Of a DNA stretch of 64,000 nucleotides, positions 46,231 to 56,041 are shown in pieces (within the stretch, counting starts at the first letter, position 1; every line of letters starts with the position of its first letter). The notes under the pieces were generated by a model. The model was given only the letters and a program-made list of their open reading frames with translations, did no database searches and was not told where the DNA came from. The stretch spans positions 183,811 through 247,810 of the forward strand of contig CAKRHP010000002.1 of NCBI GenBank assembly GCA_934339135.1. Direction: 5' to 3'. Source of the DNA: an uncultured Lachnospiraceae bacterium. Its GTDB lineage: Bacteria > Bacillota > Clostridia > Lachnospirales > Lachnospiraceae. A program made the translations under genes and the position numbers.

Positions 46231-49200
46231 ATGGAAAGAAAAAGAATGTTTCCACTATCGTTAAAATGTTTAGGACTGTTCTGGTTATTTCTATTTATTC
46301 TGGTATTTCAGGGTGGAAAGGCGCAAGCAGCTGTCAAAGTTACTTCCATAGAGAGACCATATGACTGGGTTTTTTCCAAGGATATTGGTGTTGCCTATTC
46401 TACAGAAGAAAATTCACCGTCGGTATCAGGAATACGGATTACGAAAGATGATGGTTTGGTGATGTATTCGTATGATGTGTGGTCTTATAGTAAAACCAAA
46501 GGATGGATGTTTCAATATGTAGATCTAAATGGTTTGCGTCAGGACAACAGAGAGGCTTTTAAGCTTACGAATGATCATATTATTGAGGTGTTATCCTATA
46601 AGGACTGGAGGGGGCGATTTTTGCTACATGGAAATAAAGCGGCCCGTCGGGTGAAAGATGATGCGTGTTATTTTATTGAAACAATGAGATATCAAAAAGG
46701 AAAGCTTCTAAGTACAGAAGGTGAGTATAGCACAGATGGACGGGCGGAATGGCTTGATTCCCGATATTCATTAATGTATGCAATTAACACGGGAAAAGAT
46801 TATGTAGTAGGGGAAGGATCAGCAGATCAGATATCGTATCGTTATAGTATTAAGTCCGGCATTTTTATAGCACCCGGAGAAGAAATTTCTTTGGAAGCAG
46901 GGGAGGCGGATGTGATCGGAAAAGGAGAGGCATATTATGACTCTCAGGGGAAATATGCCGTACGTAAACTTCCTGTTGCGATAAAAAAACGGGATAAAAA
47001 TGTTTATTATTTTGAAGGATGGTATACAGAACCGGAAGCAGGTGTAAAAATATCAGAGGGTGATCTGGTAGAGAAAGGGATGAAGTTATATCCTCATTGG
47101 AAAGCAGTTGCTAAAAAGTGCAATGTAACATGTGTGGATATATTAAAAACATCTGATGGTGAGGAAAAACTGGGCTCAAGTACCTGGCAGGCAGAATATG
47201 GTGATATAGTCAGTGGTGCTTATGCCGGCTGCACCTCAGGTGCTGGTATTTATTATCCGGGCCGGGAATTTGTAGGATGCTCGGAGACCGTTGTATCGGA
47301 GCAGGATAATATGGTATATCGTTATTTTCAAAATGCCATGATTGACGTTATGTGCATAGATATGGTGCAGGTGGGACCGGATACGGGACAACAGTTAGGC
47401 AATCATATCTGGAGGAGTGAATACAGCACTACAACGAGTGGCAGTGTGATCGGCTCTGACAGAAGTACCGGTGCATACTATGAAGGATATCGATATATGT
47501 ATTGTAGTATGAAACAGGTTGGGGAGAACGGTTGTACAGTGTATCGTTATTTTACTCCTATTATGTACAATATTGAATTTGTTTCCTGTTGTGGATCAGC
47601 AGGAGAAATGTCAAGTCTTAGAAATCTATATTATGGCCACGATTACAAACTTACAAAAAATTGTTTCATTAATCGAAAAAACATCATGCTGCATCCCAAT
47701 GGAACAAATGCTGTATGTGACACATCAAACCAGGTTGTATATTCCGATTTTCTAGGCTGGGCCACTGTGGCCACCGGCGGTAGTGTATCGTATTCGGATG
47801 GATGTACGATAAATGGAATTACCAAAAATGAAGAAACAATTCAGTTATATGCTGTTTGGAGTGACCGGGAAGTGACCTTGAATGTTCAACCGATACGACA
47901 AGGATACAAATTTGCAGGCTGGTCCGAGGATCCTTTGGCGGAGACAGGAAAAAAACAATTTAAAGCAGATAGGGATTTTGACTTATATGCAATATGGAAA
48001 GCGGTACCAACAACATATCATATCGAATATTATAAGCAAAGGGCAGATCAGAGGTATGAATTGGCATCAAGTTATGATTTGTTAGGAATAACTGACACAG
48101 AGGTAAATGCCGGGAATATCAAGGAGCTTTTTCCAGGATTCATTTTAGATGAAGATTCTTCCCGGTTGAAAGGAATTGTGAAGGCAGACGGTTCCTTGAT
48201 CTTAAGTGCATATTTCCGTCGTGGAAAGTATACGGTTGCTTTTGATGCAAATGGTGGAAAACTTATGTCGGATAACAAAGATATGGAGCCGAGGACCGGT
48301 GTATTTGAGGAAACACTCACATTGCCTGGGACAAAACTGCAAAGAACAGGTTATGATTTTGGAGGCTGGGCAACAAGTTCGGACGGGGAAGAGATTGTTG
48401 CCAATCCGGGACAGGACTATCGGATGCCAAATCATGATCAGATTTTGTATGCGCACTGGATTCCGAGAAATGATACATCCTATAAAATTATTCCATTTTA
48501 TGAAAACATCAACGGAATTGGATATACACGGGGAGCTGCAGTAGAATTGAAAGGAACTACCGCATTAACGGTTCAGGAAGACTTGATAAGGCAGTATGGA
48601 ACATTGCAGAGTGATCAGATCATTCGCGAGATCTTCGGAGAAGGGTATCGCCTTCTGGAAGAAAATGTACTAACTTCGACCGTAATTTCAGCGTATGGAA
48701 ATACATGTGTTGAAGTATATCTGCAAAGAGACTCCTTTGATTTTACATTTGTTCTTAAGTCAGAAAATGGAACAAAGATTATCGCAAAAGAAAAAGTGTT
48801 GTATGGACAAAGCTTTATAATGCCATATGAAATAAATGAAATTACGGGAATCAAGGCATATAGTGATGAGCAGGGAGAGGTTTATAAAGCAGGAGATAAA
48901 ATAACTGTTACAGCAAGTCGCAAATTTCTTATTTATCAAGGCAATATTCCATCTGGCAAGCCTTCCTTTCATCCATTGCCGGGATTTGGTGAAACAGAGG
49001 AACCAATGGGAGAACGCACGAGTATGCCAGATCCATCGGCAGCCAAAACACCGGAACCATCTGCAAAGGTAACACAAACCCCTGTAATCCGTAAAACACC
49101 GGAACCATCTGCGAAGGCAACGCAAATACCTGTGATCCGTAAAACACCGGAACCATCTGCGAAGGCAACGCAAACACCTGTGATCACTAAAACGCAGGAA

Positions 49201-49767
49201 CCATCCGCATCGATATCCGAAAGTCCCAAGGAAACAGAGCAACCATCGGAGATTTCAAAGGATGGGATGAGTGTGATCTCAACCTGGGCAGGGGCAGACA
49301 AAGATGAAATTGCGTCAAAGCTGGCGGCAAATGCAAGAGAAGCATTTTTGAAAAAAGGACAGGTTGTAAAGAAAAAAGGACTGATCTATCGAGTGACCAA
49401 AACCGGTGTCAAAAACAGAACGCTTTGTGTGGAAGGATTAAGTAAAGAGAAAAAAACGGTTAAGATTCCGGCACAGATACAGCTTCGCGGTTACAGCTAT
49501 CAGGTAACCCAGATCAAAAAAGGTGCCTTTGCAAATAAAAAGAAGCTTCAAAAGGTTGTTGTAGGGAAAAATATTAAAAAGATTGGAAAGAATGTATTTC
49601 GTAACAGTCGAAAATTACGTCAGATCACATTTCAGACATCGGGCATATCAAATATTCAGTCAGGAGCATGGAAAGGATGCAGTAAGGGGCTTAAATTAAA
49701 GTTTAGCAGGGGTTGTGGACAAATGACCAGACGGTATATTTTAAAGAAAAATGCAACGATGAGGTAG
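46231..49767 (+). CDS. Large secreted InlB B-repeat / leucine-rich protein
   Basis: 1178 aa. A signal peptide spans residues 1-33 (LKCLGLFWLFLFILVFQGGK, then AQA). InlB B/Flg_new-type repeats centre on FEGWYTEPEAG (about 261), FLGWATVATGG (506), FAGWSEDPLAE (560) and FGGWATSSDGEE (709). Two 74-residue copies of a Cys-containing module lie at about 299-442. Three copies of a 16-residue KTPEPSAKATQTPVIR unit follow (938-985), then a BspA-like leucine-rich end (about 1046-1156, GYSYQVTQIKKGAFANKKKL). No LPXTG anchor is seen, so it is probably released or held by other means. ATG 46231 has GGGAGG upstream. Adhesion to host or partner cells is an inference from repeat types. Confidence 0.88.
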   Translation: MERKRMFPLSLKCLGLFWLFLFILVFQGGKAQAAVKVTSIERPYDWVFSKDIGVAYSTEENSPSVSGIRITKDDGLVMYSYDVWSYSKTKGWMFQYVDLNGLRQDNREAFKLTNDHIIEVLSYKDWRGRFLLHGNKAARRVKDDACYFIETMRYQKGKLLSTEGEYSTDGRAEWLDSRYSLMYAINTGKDYVVGEGSADQISYRYSIKSGIFIAPGEEISLEAGEADVIGKGEAYYDSQGKYAVRKLPVAIKKRDKNVYYFEGWYTEPEAGVKISEGDLVEKGMKLYPHWKAVAKKCNVTCVDILKTSDGEEKLGSSTWQAEYGDIVSGAYAGCTSGAGIYYPGREFVGCSETVVSEQDNMVYRYFQNAMIDVMCIDMVQVGPDTGQQLGNHIWRSEYSTTTSGSVIGSDRSTGAYYEGYRYMYCSMKQVGENGCTVYRYFTPIMYNIEFVSCCGSAGEMSSLRNLYYGHDYKLTKNCFINRKNIMLHPNGTNAVCDTSNQVVYSDFLGWATVATGGSVSYSDGCTINGITKNEETIQLYAVWSDREVTLNVQPIRQGYKFAGWSEDPLAETGKKQFKADRDFDLYAIWKAVPTTYHIEYYKQRADQRYELASSYDLLGITDTEVNAGNIKELFPGFILDEDSSRLKGIVKADGSLILSAYFRRGKYTVAFDANGGKLMSDNKDMEPRTGVFEETLTLPGTKLQRTGYDFGGWATSSDGEEIVANPGQDYRMPNHDQILYAHWIPRNDTSYKIIPFYENINGIGYTRGAAVELKGTTALTVQEDLIRQYGTLQSDQIIREIFGEGYRLLEENVLTSTVISAYGNTCVEVYLQRDSFDFTFVLKSENGTKIIAKEKVLYGQSFIMPYEINEITGIKAYSDEQGEVYKAGDKITVTASRKFLIYQGNIPSGKPSFHPLPGFGETEEPMGERTSMPDPSAAKTPEPSAKVTQTPVIRKTPEPSAKATQIPVIRKTPEPSAKATQTPVITKTQEPSASISESPKETEQPSEISKDGMSVISTWAGADKDEIASKLAANAREAFLKKGQVVKKKGLIYRVTKTGVKNRTLCVEGLSKEKKTVKIPAQIQLRGYSYQVTQIKKGAFANKKKLQKVVVGKNIKKIGKNVFRNSRKLRQITFQTSGISNIQSGAWKGCSKGLKLKFSRGCGQMTRRYILKKNATMR
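47125..47557 (+). repeat. Tandem 222-bp coding repeat (Cys-containing module)
   Basis: Copy 1 encodes VTCVDILKTSDGEEKLGSST...MVYRYF (from 47125) and copy 2 encodes VMCIDMVQVGPDTGQQLGNH...TVYRYF (from 47347). Conserved positions include C-x-D, LG, W-x-x-EY, SG, G-x-YY, a mid Cys and the closing VYRYF. Copies are diverged at DNA level. I do not recognise this module. Confidence 0.7.
49045..49188 (+). repeat. Three tandem 48-bp coding repeats
   Basis: Units at 49045-49092, 49093-49140 and 49141-49188 encode KTPEPSAK(V/A)TQ(T/I)PVI(R/T). Copies 2 and 3 are nearly identical in DNA, which implies recent duplication. They form a Pro/Thr-rich spacer between the B repeats and the leucine-rich end. 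Confidence 0.95.
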
Positions 49768-49842
49768 AAAAGTGCGCTATAAGAAAATTTCAAAGCTATC
49801 AAATAAATAGATGTTTTCAAAATCGGAAGAGAGGAGAGAAAC

Positions 49843-49886
49843 ATACAAAAAAGAACTGCCCACACCTAAGCAGTTCTTTTTTGTAT
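49843..49886. terminator. Bidirectional terminator between the InlB-repeat gene and rpsT
   Basis: ATACAAAAAAGAACTGC (49843-49859) pairs perfectly with GCAGTTCTTTTTTGTAT (49870-49886) around a 10-base loop. The A/T-rich lower stem supplies T tracts on both strands. Confidence 0.92.
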
Positions 49887-49900
49887 AAAAATTGATTTCA

Positions 49901-50164
49901 TTATGCAATCTTATTGACAGCAAGTGTCAGACGGGAAATCTTTCTGGAAGCAGTCTTTTTGTGATAAACACCCTTGCTGGCTGCCTTATCGATTTCTGAA
50001 ATTGCTGCAACCAGTGCACTGTCAGCTGCGATCTTATCCTTAGCTGCGATAGCAGCGTCAACCTTTTTAATAGCAGTCTTAACGCTGGACTTGATTGCTT
50101 TATTTCTCTCTGCATTTCTGCGATCAACTAAAATTCTTTTCTTTGCTGATTTAATGTTAGCCAT
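49901..50164 (-). CDS. rpsT: 30S ribosomal protein S20
   Basis: 87 aa. ANIKSAKKRILVDRRNAERN at the N-terminus and KGVYHKKTASRKISRLTLAV at the C-terminus are typical S20, very rich in Lys and Ala. It binds 16S rRNA. The start at 50164 follows GGAGG on the minus strand; the open frame six residues longer would include that leader. It is monocistronic, between its own promoter and the shared terminator. Confidence 0.98.
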   Translation of the reverse strand: MANIKSAKKRILVDRRNAERNKAIKSSVKTAIKKVDAAIAAKDKIAADSALVAAISEIDKAASKGVYHKKTASRKISRLTLAVNKIA

Positions 50165-50245
50165 TCTCTTTACACCTCCCAATCGTGAAATCTACTGTTC
50201 CATCAATCTGTGGACACGGTCACTATGATGTAAACATACTCATAT

Positions 50246-50274
50246 ATAATAGGGGATTCTCTTTCGCTTGTCAA
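50246..50274 (-). promoter_or_regulatory. rpsT promoter
   Basis: On the minus strand, TTGACA (50274-50269), 17 bases, TATTAT (50251-50246). The -35 is a perfect match. This gap lies between the divergent rpsT and gpr genes. Confidence 0.8.
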
Positions 50275-50335
50275 TACATATTTTTCATTTTTTTACAAAA
50301 AATACAATTAAATAAGCAGAAGGGAGAACTGATAT

Positions 50336-51244
50336 ATGGAAAAGAGAACAGATCTGGCTCTTGAGGTTCGGGAAAGCTTTCCGGAGGATGATATAGAAGT
50401 ATCGGGTGTTGTTTTGGAAGAAGAAACTTATCTGGATGGACGGATCCGGAAGAGCACCGTGGAGATAAAAAATGAACGTGGGCAGAGGCAGATGCATAAA
50501 CCCATTGGAAATTATATTACGCTGGAGTTTACGGACAAAGGAAAATACGATGATCCGGAGGAAAGAGAAAAGACCAGAAAAACGGCGGCGACAATGATCG
50601 CACAGGTCATTGAAAAGCTGGCTCCGGAGAATGGAGAGGTATATCTGGCAGCAGGTCTTGGAAACCGCTTTGCAACGCCGGATGCGCTGGGTCCTTTTGT
50701 TTTGGATGATGTGGTGGTGAATCGTCATATAAAAAAACATTTTCATGATCTGTGCCAGAAGGATAAAAGAACATTATGTGCCGTGTCTCCCGGAGTGATG
50801 GGACAGACCGGAATGGAAACAAAAGAAATCCTCAGTGGTGTGATTGAATCTGTCAATCCCTGTTGCCTTCTGGTGGTAGATTCTCTTGCCTCAAGAAGCA
50901 TCAATCGTCTCTGTTCCACTATTCAGATTACGGATACCGGCATATGTCCCGGAGCAGGAATTGGCAATAACAGAAATGCATTAAACCAAAAAGAACTTAA
51001 AGTGCCGGTTATTGCCATTGGTGTCCCTACGGTAGTGGATGCTTATACAATTGTTTCGGAATGTATGGAGAACAGTCTGCTCCATGAGGGGTATACTTCA
51101 GAACAGATTGAACTGTTTCTTCAAAGTTTTGCAAATGAATCCATGGGAGAATTGTTTGTTACTCCCAAAGATATCGATGAACAGATCAGGAATATTGGAA
51201 AATTAGTATCAGAAGGAATTAATCTTTTTATAAAGGGGCAATAA
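50336..51244 (+). CDS. gpr: GPR spore germination protease
   Basis: 302 aa. GPR degrades the small acid-soluble spore proteins at germination. RTDLALEVRE at the N-terminus is the autoprocessing region. Conserved blocks are LGNRFATPDALGPFVLDDVV, VSPGVMGQTGMET, VVDSLASRSINRLCSTIQI and GICPGAGIGNNR. The length is shorter than the B. megaterium enzyme (about 370 aa), mainly at the N- and C-termini, as usual in Clostridia. With spoIIP next to it, it supports a spore-forming host. AGAAGG precedes the ATG. Confidence 0.96.
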   Translation: MEKRTDLALEVRESFPEDDIEVSGVVLEEETYLDGRIRKSTVEIKNERGQRQMHKPIGNYITLEFTDKGKYDDPEEREKTRKTAATMIAQVIEKLAPENGEVYLAAGLGNRFATPDALGPFVLDDVVVNRHIKKHFHDLCQKDKRTLCAVSPGVMGQTGMETKEILSGVIESVNPCCLLVVDSLASRSINRLCSTIQITDTGICPGAGIGNNRNALNQKELKVPVIAIGVPTVVDAYTIVSECMENSLLHEGYTSEQIELFLQSFANESMGELFVTPKDIDEQIRNIGKLVSEGINLFIKGQ

Positions 51245-51305
51245 AAAATCTGAGACAGCATCCGGGTATCCGCTGTCTGTAATAAGCTTACGGAGTAAAG
51301 AAAAG

Positions 51306-51334
51306 GTATAAATCGAAAGAGAGAGGCATACAGT
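51306..51334 (+). promoter_or_regulatory. Possible sigma-E promoter of spoIIP
   Basis: GTATAAA (51306-51312), 14 bases, CATACAGT (51327-51334). This fits the mother-cell sigma-E pattern (GHATATT, 13-15 bases, CATACAHT) with mismatches in the last part of each element. It lies about 110 bases before spoIIP. Confidence 0.45.
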
Positions 51335-51444
51335 GTAATCAGTACAGTGAATTTTTAAAATAGAAAGCAGTTATCTAATCTGTAATATTCACTATACGGC
51401 TACAGGCGTAAGAGACATCTTTTGGGAAGGATATGTGAGATCAT

Positions 51445-52827
51445 ATGGGATTATTTATGATGCAAAAAAGAAAAGTGAGCTTTCTTTTTTTCTTTCTTTT
51501 GGGGACAGGTTGTCTCCTGGCGCTATTGTGGAAGCAAAATACCATTCTGGATCGGATGAATCGCCAAAGTATAAAATGGCTGGTGGAAATGGGGGCAGAT
51601 GGATCGGATACTCTTGCATACCTGCAGAAAAACGACCTGGATGTAAGGGAAAGCTGGGCATTAAAGGCTGTACCAATATTGTCCTATCTGTCAGGAAACC
51701 AGGAAGAACTGGTACTTCGGGAAGACAAAAGTATGAGTGAATTTGCCATGATATATCCCGGGAAAAAGTGTGAGAATGGTGTTTGGAGCGGTGCGGCCGG
51801 TCATTGGAGCCGTGGAACAAGATTTCTGGAGGAGACGGAGCTTATCCGGCAGAGTCAGGATGACAGTGTGCTGGCAGATTCCGGGGAAGAGGACTCGGAG
51901 GCATTGGAAACCTCTTTGGAATATGATGCAGACGCTGCAGTTCTGGATGCGGCATTACAGGAGAATAAATCTTACCGGGAAAAAAGTACAGACGACAGGT
52001 CTGCCGAAGAAGCGAATGAGGAACTCGTAATGTCCCGGAGTGGCGATAATTACAAGAAAATACAATATTTAAGGAGAACTAAAAGCCGGAATTATCTGCT
52101 GCGCAATTTTTATATTGTGGATTCCTCGACCTCGATCAATAAAAAAATATTTGATGTGGAGACATTATTAAATACAGAGCTCGCCATGAAAAAAAGCAGT
52201 GAGCCGCAGATATATATATTCCATACCCACGGGGCATCGGAGCATTTTATCGATAGCAAGCCGGGGGATAAATCGGAGTCAGTGGTGGGCGTTGGTACAT
52301 ATCTGACAGAGATACTGGAAAAGAAATATGGCTATCAGGTAATCCATGACGAGACAGAGTATGACCGGATCAATGGAAAGATTGACCGGAATAAAGCATA
52401 TAACAAGGCAGCAAAGGGATTGAAAAATACATTAAAAAAATATCCGTCTATCCAGGTGGTGATCGATCTGCACCGGGACGGGGTAGGAAATAAGGTGCAC
52501 AGGCTTACAACGATCAACGGAAAACGAACGGCACAGCTTATGTTTTTTAATGGCTTGTCAAGAAACCGGAAGGGAGAGATCAAATATCTGAAAAATGATA
52601 ATCTGCAGGCAAATCTGTCCTTTAGTCTGCAGATGAAGCTGAAATGTATGGAACTTTATCCGAATCTGGCCAAACCGGTTTACCTGAAAAGTTATCGTTA
52701 CAACCTTCATATGAGGAAACGCTCTCTGCTGATCGAGCTGGGAAATGAGAATAATACCCTGCAGGAGGCCAAAAATGTCATGGAACCATTGGCAAAGGTA
52801 CTCAATCAGGTGTTGTCGGAGGATTAG
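51445..52827 (+). CDS. spoIIP: Stage II sporulation protein P
   Basis: 460 aa. SpoIIP is an amidase/endopeptidase that, with SpoIID and SpoIIM, thins the septal wall for engulfment. An N-terminal hydrophobic segment (about residues 10-32) anchors it in the membrane. The catalytic domain (about 230-460) has IYIFHTHGASEHFIDS, VVIDLHRDGVGN and LLIELGNENNTLQEA, the SpoIIP signature. A variable acidic middle region separates the two. The start is uncertain, because the leader GGAAGG is 14 bases from ATG 51445; ATG 51457 or 51460 would leave the anchor intact. Confidence 0.94.
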   Translation: MGLFMMQKRKVSFLFFFLLGTGCLLALLWKQNTILDRMNRQSIKWLVEMGADGSDTLAYLQKNDLDVRESWALKAVPILSYLSGNQEELVLREDKSMSEFAMIYPGKKCENGVWSGAAGHWSRGTRFLEETELIRQSQDDSVLADSGEEDSEALETSLEYDADAAVLDAALQENKSYREKSTDDRSAEEANEELVMSRSGDNYKKIQYLRRTKSRNYLLRNFYIVDSSTSINKKIFDVETLLNTELAMKKSSEPQIYIFHTHGASEHFIDSKPGDKSESVVGVGTYLTEILEKKYGYQVIHDETEYDRINGKIDRNKAYNKAAKGLKNTLKKYPSIQVVIDLHRDGVGNKVHRLTTINGKRTAQLMFFNGLSRNRKGEIKYLKNDNLQANLSFSLQMKLKCMELYPNLAKPVYLKSYRYNLHMRKRSLLIELGNENNTLQEAKNVMEPLAKVLNQVLSED

Positions 52828-52863
52828 TTTTATGTTACAATGTGCGCGGAGGTAACATAAATT

Positions 52864-54678
52864 ATGGAACGAATTGATCAATCACATATCAGAAATTTTT
52901 GTATTGTAGCGCATATTGACCATGGTAAATCCACTCTGGCAGACCGTATTATCGAGAAAACAGGACTTCTGACCAGCCGCGAGATGCAGGCGCAGGTTCT
53001 GGACAATATGGATCTGGAGAGGGAGCGAGGCATTACCATTAAGGCACAGACCGTGCGTATTGTATATAAGGCAAAGAATGGCGAGGAGTATGTATTTAAT
53101 CTGATCGACACGCCGGGACATGTCGATTTTAATTATGAGGTATCCCGGAGTCTTGCAGCCTGTGAGGGAGCGATCCTTATTGTAGATGCGGCACAGGGAA
53201 TTGAGGCACAGACTTTGGCAAACTGTTATCTGGCACTGGATCATGATCTGGAAATTATGCCGGTCATCAACAAAATCGATCTGCCAAGTGCAGAGCCGGA
53301 GCGTGTCAAGGAGGAGATCGAGGACATTATCGGACTGGATGCTTCCGATGCACCACTGATCTCAGCCAAGATGGGAACCAATATCGAGGAGGTGCTGGAA
53401 CAGATCATCACGAAGATCCCGGCGCCGTCCGGAGATATTCAGAAACCGTTACAGGCACTGATCTTTGATTCTTTATATGATGCCTATAAGGGAGTGATCA
53501 TATTCTGTCGTATCTTTGATGGATCTGTCAGAAAAGGACAGGAGATCACTATGATGGCAACCGGAGCCAAGGCAGAGGTTGTGGAGGTCGGTATTTTCGG
53601 AGCCGGCCAGTTTATTCCGGCCGAGGAGCTGTCTGCGGGCATGGTAGGCTATATTACCGCAAGTCTGAAAAATGTCGGTGATACCCGCGTGGGCGATACC
53701 GTGACATTGACGGAGAATCCATGCGAGGAGGCACTTCCGGGCTACAAAAAGGTTCAGCCAATGGTATACTGCGGATTATATCCGGCAGACGGTGCCAAGT
53801 ACGGGGATCTCAGAGATGCGCTGGAGAAGCTGCAGTTAAATGATGCTTCCCTTCAGTTTGAGGCAGAGACATCGGTTGCTCTGGGCTTTGGATTCCGATG
53901 TGGTTTCTTGGGACTTCTTCATCTGGAGATCATACAGGAACGTCTGGAAAGAGAATATAATCTTGATCTGGTAACTACAGCACCGGGCGTTATTTATAAG
54001 GTATATAAGACAAACGGAGAGGTTGTGGAAGTAACCAATCCATCCAATCTACCGGATCCATCCGAGATTGAGCATATGGAGGAGCCTGTGGTTTCTGCAG
54101 AGATTATGGTAACTACGGAGTTTGTAGGTGCTATTATGAATCTTTGCCAGGAACGCAGAGGTGTTTATAATGGGATGGAATATCTGGAGGAAACCCGTGC
54201 GGTATTGAAGTATGATCTTCCGCTCAATGAGATCATTTATGATTTCTTTGACGCACTGAAATCCCGTTCCAGAGGTTATGCCTCCCTGGATTATGAGATG
54301 AAGGGCTATGTACCGTCACAGCTTGTTAAAATGGACATCCTGATCAATAAAGAGGAGATTGATGCACTGTCATTTATTCTCCATGCAGATACCGCTTATG
54401 AGCGTGGCCGCAAAATGTGTGAAAAGCTCAAGAAGGAGATTCCGAGACAGCTCTTTGAAATTCCGATCCAGGCAGCTATCGGCAGCAAGATCATTGCCAG
54501 AGAAACGGTTAAGGCGATGCGTAAGGACGTGCTTGCCAAGTGCTATGGTGGTGATATTTCCCGTAAAAGAAAGCTTTTGGAAAAGCAGAAGGAAGGAAAG
54601 AAGCGGATGCGTCAGTTTGGCAATGTCGAGATTCCGCAGCAGGCATTTATGTCTGTCTTAAAGCTGGATGAAGAATAA
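52864..54678 (+). CDS. lepA: Elongation factor 4 (LepA)
   Basis: 604 aa. Translational GTPase that back-translocates or rescues stalled ribosomes. G1 is [15 protein letters not shown]3 is [14 protein letters not shown] and G4 is [11 protein letters not shown]. The C-terminal LepA-specific domain is present ([20 protein letters not shown] then [20 protein letters not shown]). The gene overlaps hemW by 11 bases, an arrangement common in Firmicutes. Confidence 0.99.
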   Translation: MERIDQSHIRNFCIVAHIDHGKSTLADRIIEKTGLLTSREMQAQVLDNMDLERERGITIKAQTVRIVYKAKNGEEYVFNLIDTPGHVDFNYEVSRSLAACEGAILIVDAAQGIEAQTLANCYLALDHDLEIMPVINKIDLPSAEPERVKEEIEDIIGLDASDAPLISAKMGTNIEEVLEQIITKIPAPSGDIQKPLQALIFDSLYDAYKGVIIFCRIFDGSVRKGQEITMMATGAKAEVVEVGIFGAGQFIPAEELSAGMVGYITASLKNVGDTRVGDTVTLTENPCEEALPGYKKVQPMVYCGLYPADGAKYGDLRDALEKLQLNDASLQFEAETSVALGFGFRCGFLGLLHLEIIQERLEREYNLDLVTTAPGVIYKVYKTNGEVVEVTNPSNLPDPSEIEHMEEPVVSAEIMVTTEFVGAIMNLCQERRGVYNGMEYLEETRAVLKYDLPLNEIIYDFFDALKSRSRGYASLDYEMKGYVPSQLVKMDILINKEEIDALSFILHADTAYERGRKMCEKLKKEIPRQLFEIPIQAAIGSKIIARETVKAMRKDVLAKCYGGDISRKRKLLEKQKEGKKRMRQFGNVEIPQQAFMSVLKLDEE

Positions 54679-55867
54679 AAAACGACTATCCTTATATATT
54701 CACATTCCATTTTGTGTGCAGAAATGCCGTTATTGCGATTTTTATTCGGCAGCAGCCTCAGCACAGGAAAAGCTTCAGTATACAGAGCTTTTGTGCCGGG
54801 AGATCCGGTCATGGGGGAGGATGCTTCGGGAGCAGTATTCTGTATATACTATTTTTATGGGCGGAGGAACTCCAACCTGCCTGACACCGGACTGCCTTGA
54901 AAAAATCGGGGAAGAAGTCAGAGAAAGCTTTGACTGTGATGCATTGACAGAATTTACGACGGAGGCAAATCCCGGGACGGTTACACCAGAGCATCTTGCT
55001 GTATGGCAGCAGATGGGGATTAACCGGGTCAGTCTGGGGTTACAGTCAGCGCAAAACAGGGAGCTGCAGATGCTGGGAAGGATTCATTCCTATGAAGAGT
55101 TTTTGACAACATATCAGATGATACGTCAAAGTGGAATGGATCAGATCAATATTGATGTGATGGCAGCGATTCCTGAGCAGACCTTAGAAAGCTATCAGGA
55201 TACGTTGGAAAAGATTGTCTCGTTAAATCCGGAGCATATTTCTTCCTATAGTCTCATCGTAGAACCAGAGACCGTATTTTGGGACTGGGAGAAAAATGGG
55301 ACACTGAAACGTGTGGATGAGGACACCGACCGGCAGATGTATGAATGGACTGGGAAATATTTGCAGCAAATGGGGTATCATCGTTATGAAATTTCCAATT
55401 ACTGCCGGAGCGGTATGGAATGTAAGCATAACTGTGTCTACTGGACCGGAGGAGAGTACCTTGGACTGGGAGTAAATGCGTCCTCTTATCTGAATGGATA
55501 CCGTTTTCGTGTACCTGTGTCCCAAAAATCGTACCGATCTTATGTGGATCGCATTTGCCAGCTGGCGGGTAATGAATCTGCGGACCTGCAAAATGCCATT
55601 CAGGAGATGGATGAGCTGGAGATCATTGATCAAAAGGAGCAGATGGAGGAGTTTATGTTTCTGGGACTTCGAATGATGGCAGGAGTGTCGGAAGAGGAGT
55701 TTTTCCGGAGGTTTGGTAGTTCCATGATGGACGTATACGGAGATGTCATAAAGAAATATCAGAAAATGGATCTGATCTGCAGAAAAGATACTGGTCAAGT
55801 GACACTGACAGAAAAGGGGATTGATGTAAGTAACAGCATTTTGGCGGATTTTCTGCTGAGTGATTGA
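54668..55867 (+). CDS. hemW: HemW radical SAM protein (heme chaperone, HemN-like)
   Basis: 399 aa. It begins [18 protein letters not shown], the C-x3-C-x2-C iron-sulfur cluster motif. [20 protein letters not shown] and [20 protein letters not shown] follow. The HemW-type [20 protein letters not shown] block and a C-terminal winged-helix-like part are present. HemW delivers heme, and is usually misnamed coproporphyrinogen oxidase. It lacks the N-terminal extension of HemN. The ATG lies inside the end of lepA. Confidence 0.94.
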   Translation: MKNKKRLSLYIHIPFCVQKCRYCDFYSAAASAQEKLQYTELLCREIRSWGRMLREQYSVYTIFMGGGTPTCLTPDCLEKIGEEVRESFDCDALTEFTTEANPGTVTPEHLAVWQQMGINRVSLGLQSAQNRELQMLGRIHSYEEFLTTYQMIRQSGMDQINIDVMAAIPEQTLESYQDTLEKIVSLNPEHISSYSLIVEPETVFWDWEKNGTLKRVDEDTDRQMYEWTGKYLQQMGYHRYEISNYCRSGMECKHNCVYWTGGEYLGLGVNASSYLNGYRFRVPVSQKSYRSYVDRICQLAGNESADLQNAIQEMDELEIIDQKEQMEEFMFLGLRMMAGVSEEEFFRRFGSSMMDVYGDVIKKYQKMDLICRKDTGQVTLTEKGIDVSNSILADFLLSD

Positions 55868-55938
55868 AAGAGATATAAAGTATAATGGATATTCCGATAA
55901 TCCCTATTGGGAACCGGACGATATTGGACAAAAAACAG

Positions 55939-55981
55939 AAAAACATGGAGTATATCTGATAACGATATGCCCCATGTTTTT
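55939..55981. terminator. Bidirectional terminator between hemW and the UDP-sugar pyrophosphorylase gene
   Basis: AAAAACATGG (55939-55948) pairs with CCATGTTTTT (55972-55981). The inner stem TATATC/GATATG extends it. Tracts of A and T on both sides suit termination in both directions. Confidence 0.8.
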
Positions 55982-56041
55982 ATTATGCAATGCATCCGGT
56001 TAATAAAAAGATCCGGAAGTATCGTAAAATATTGTTTTCTC

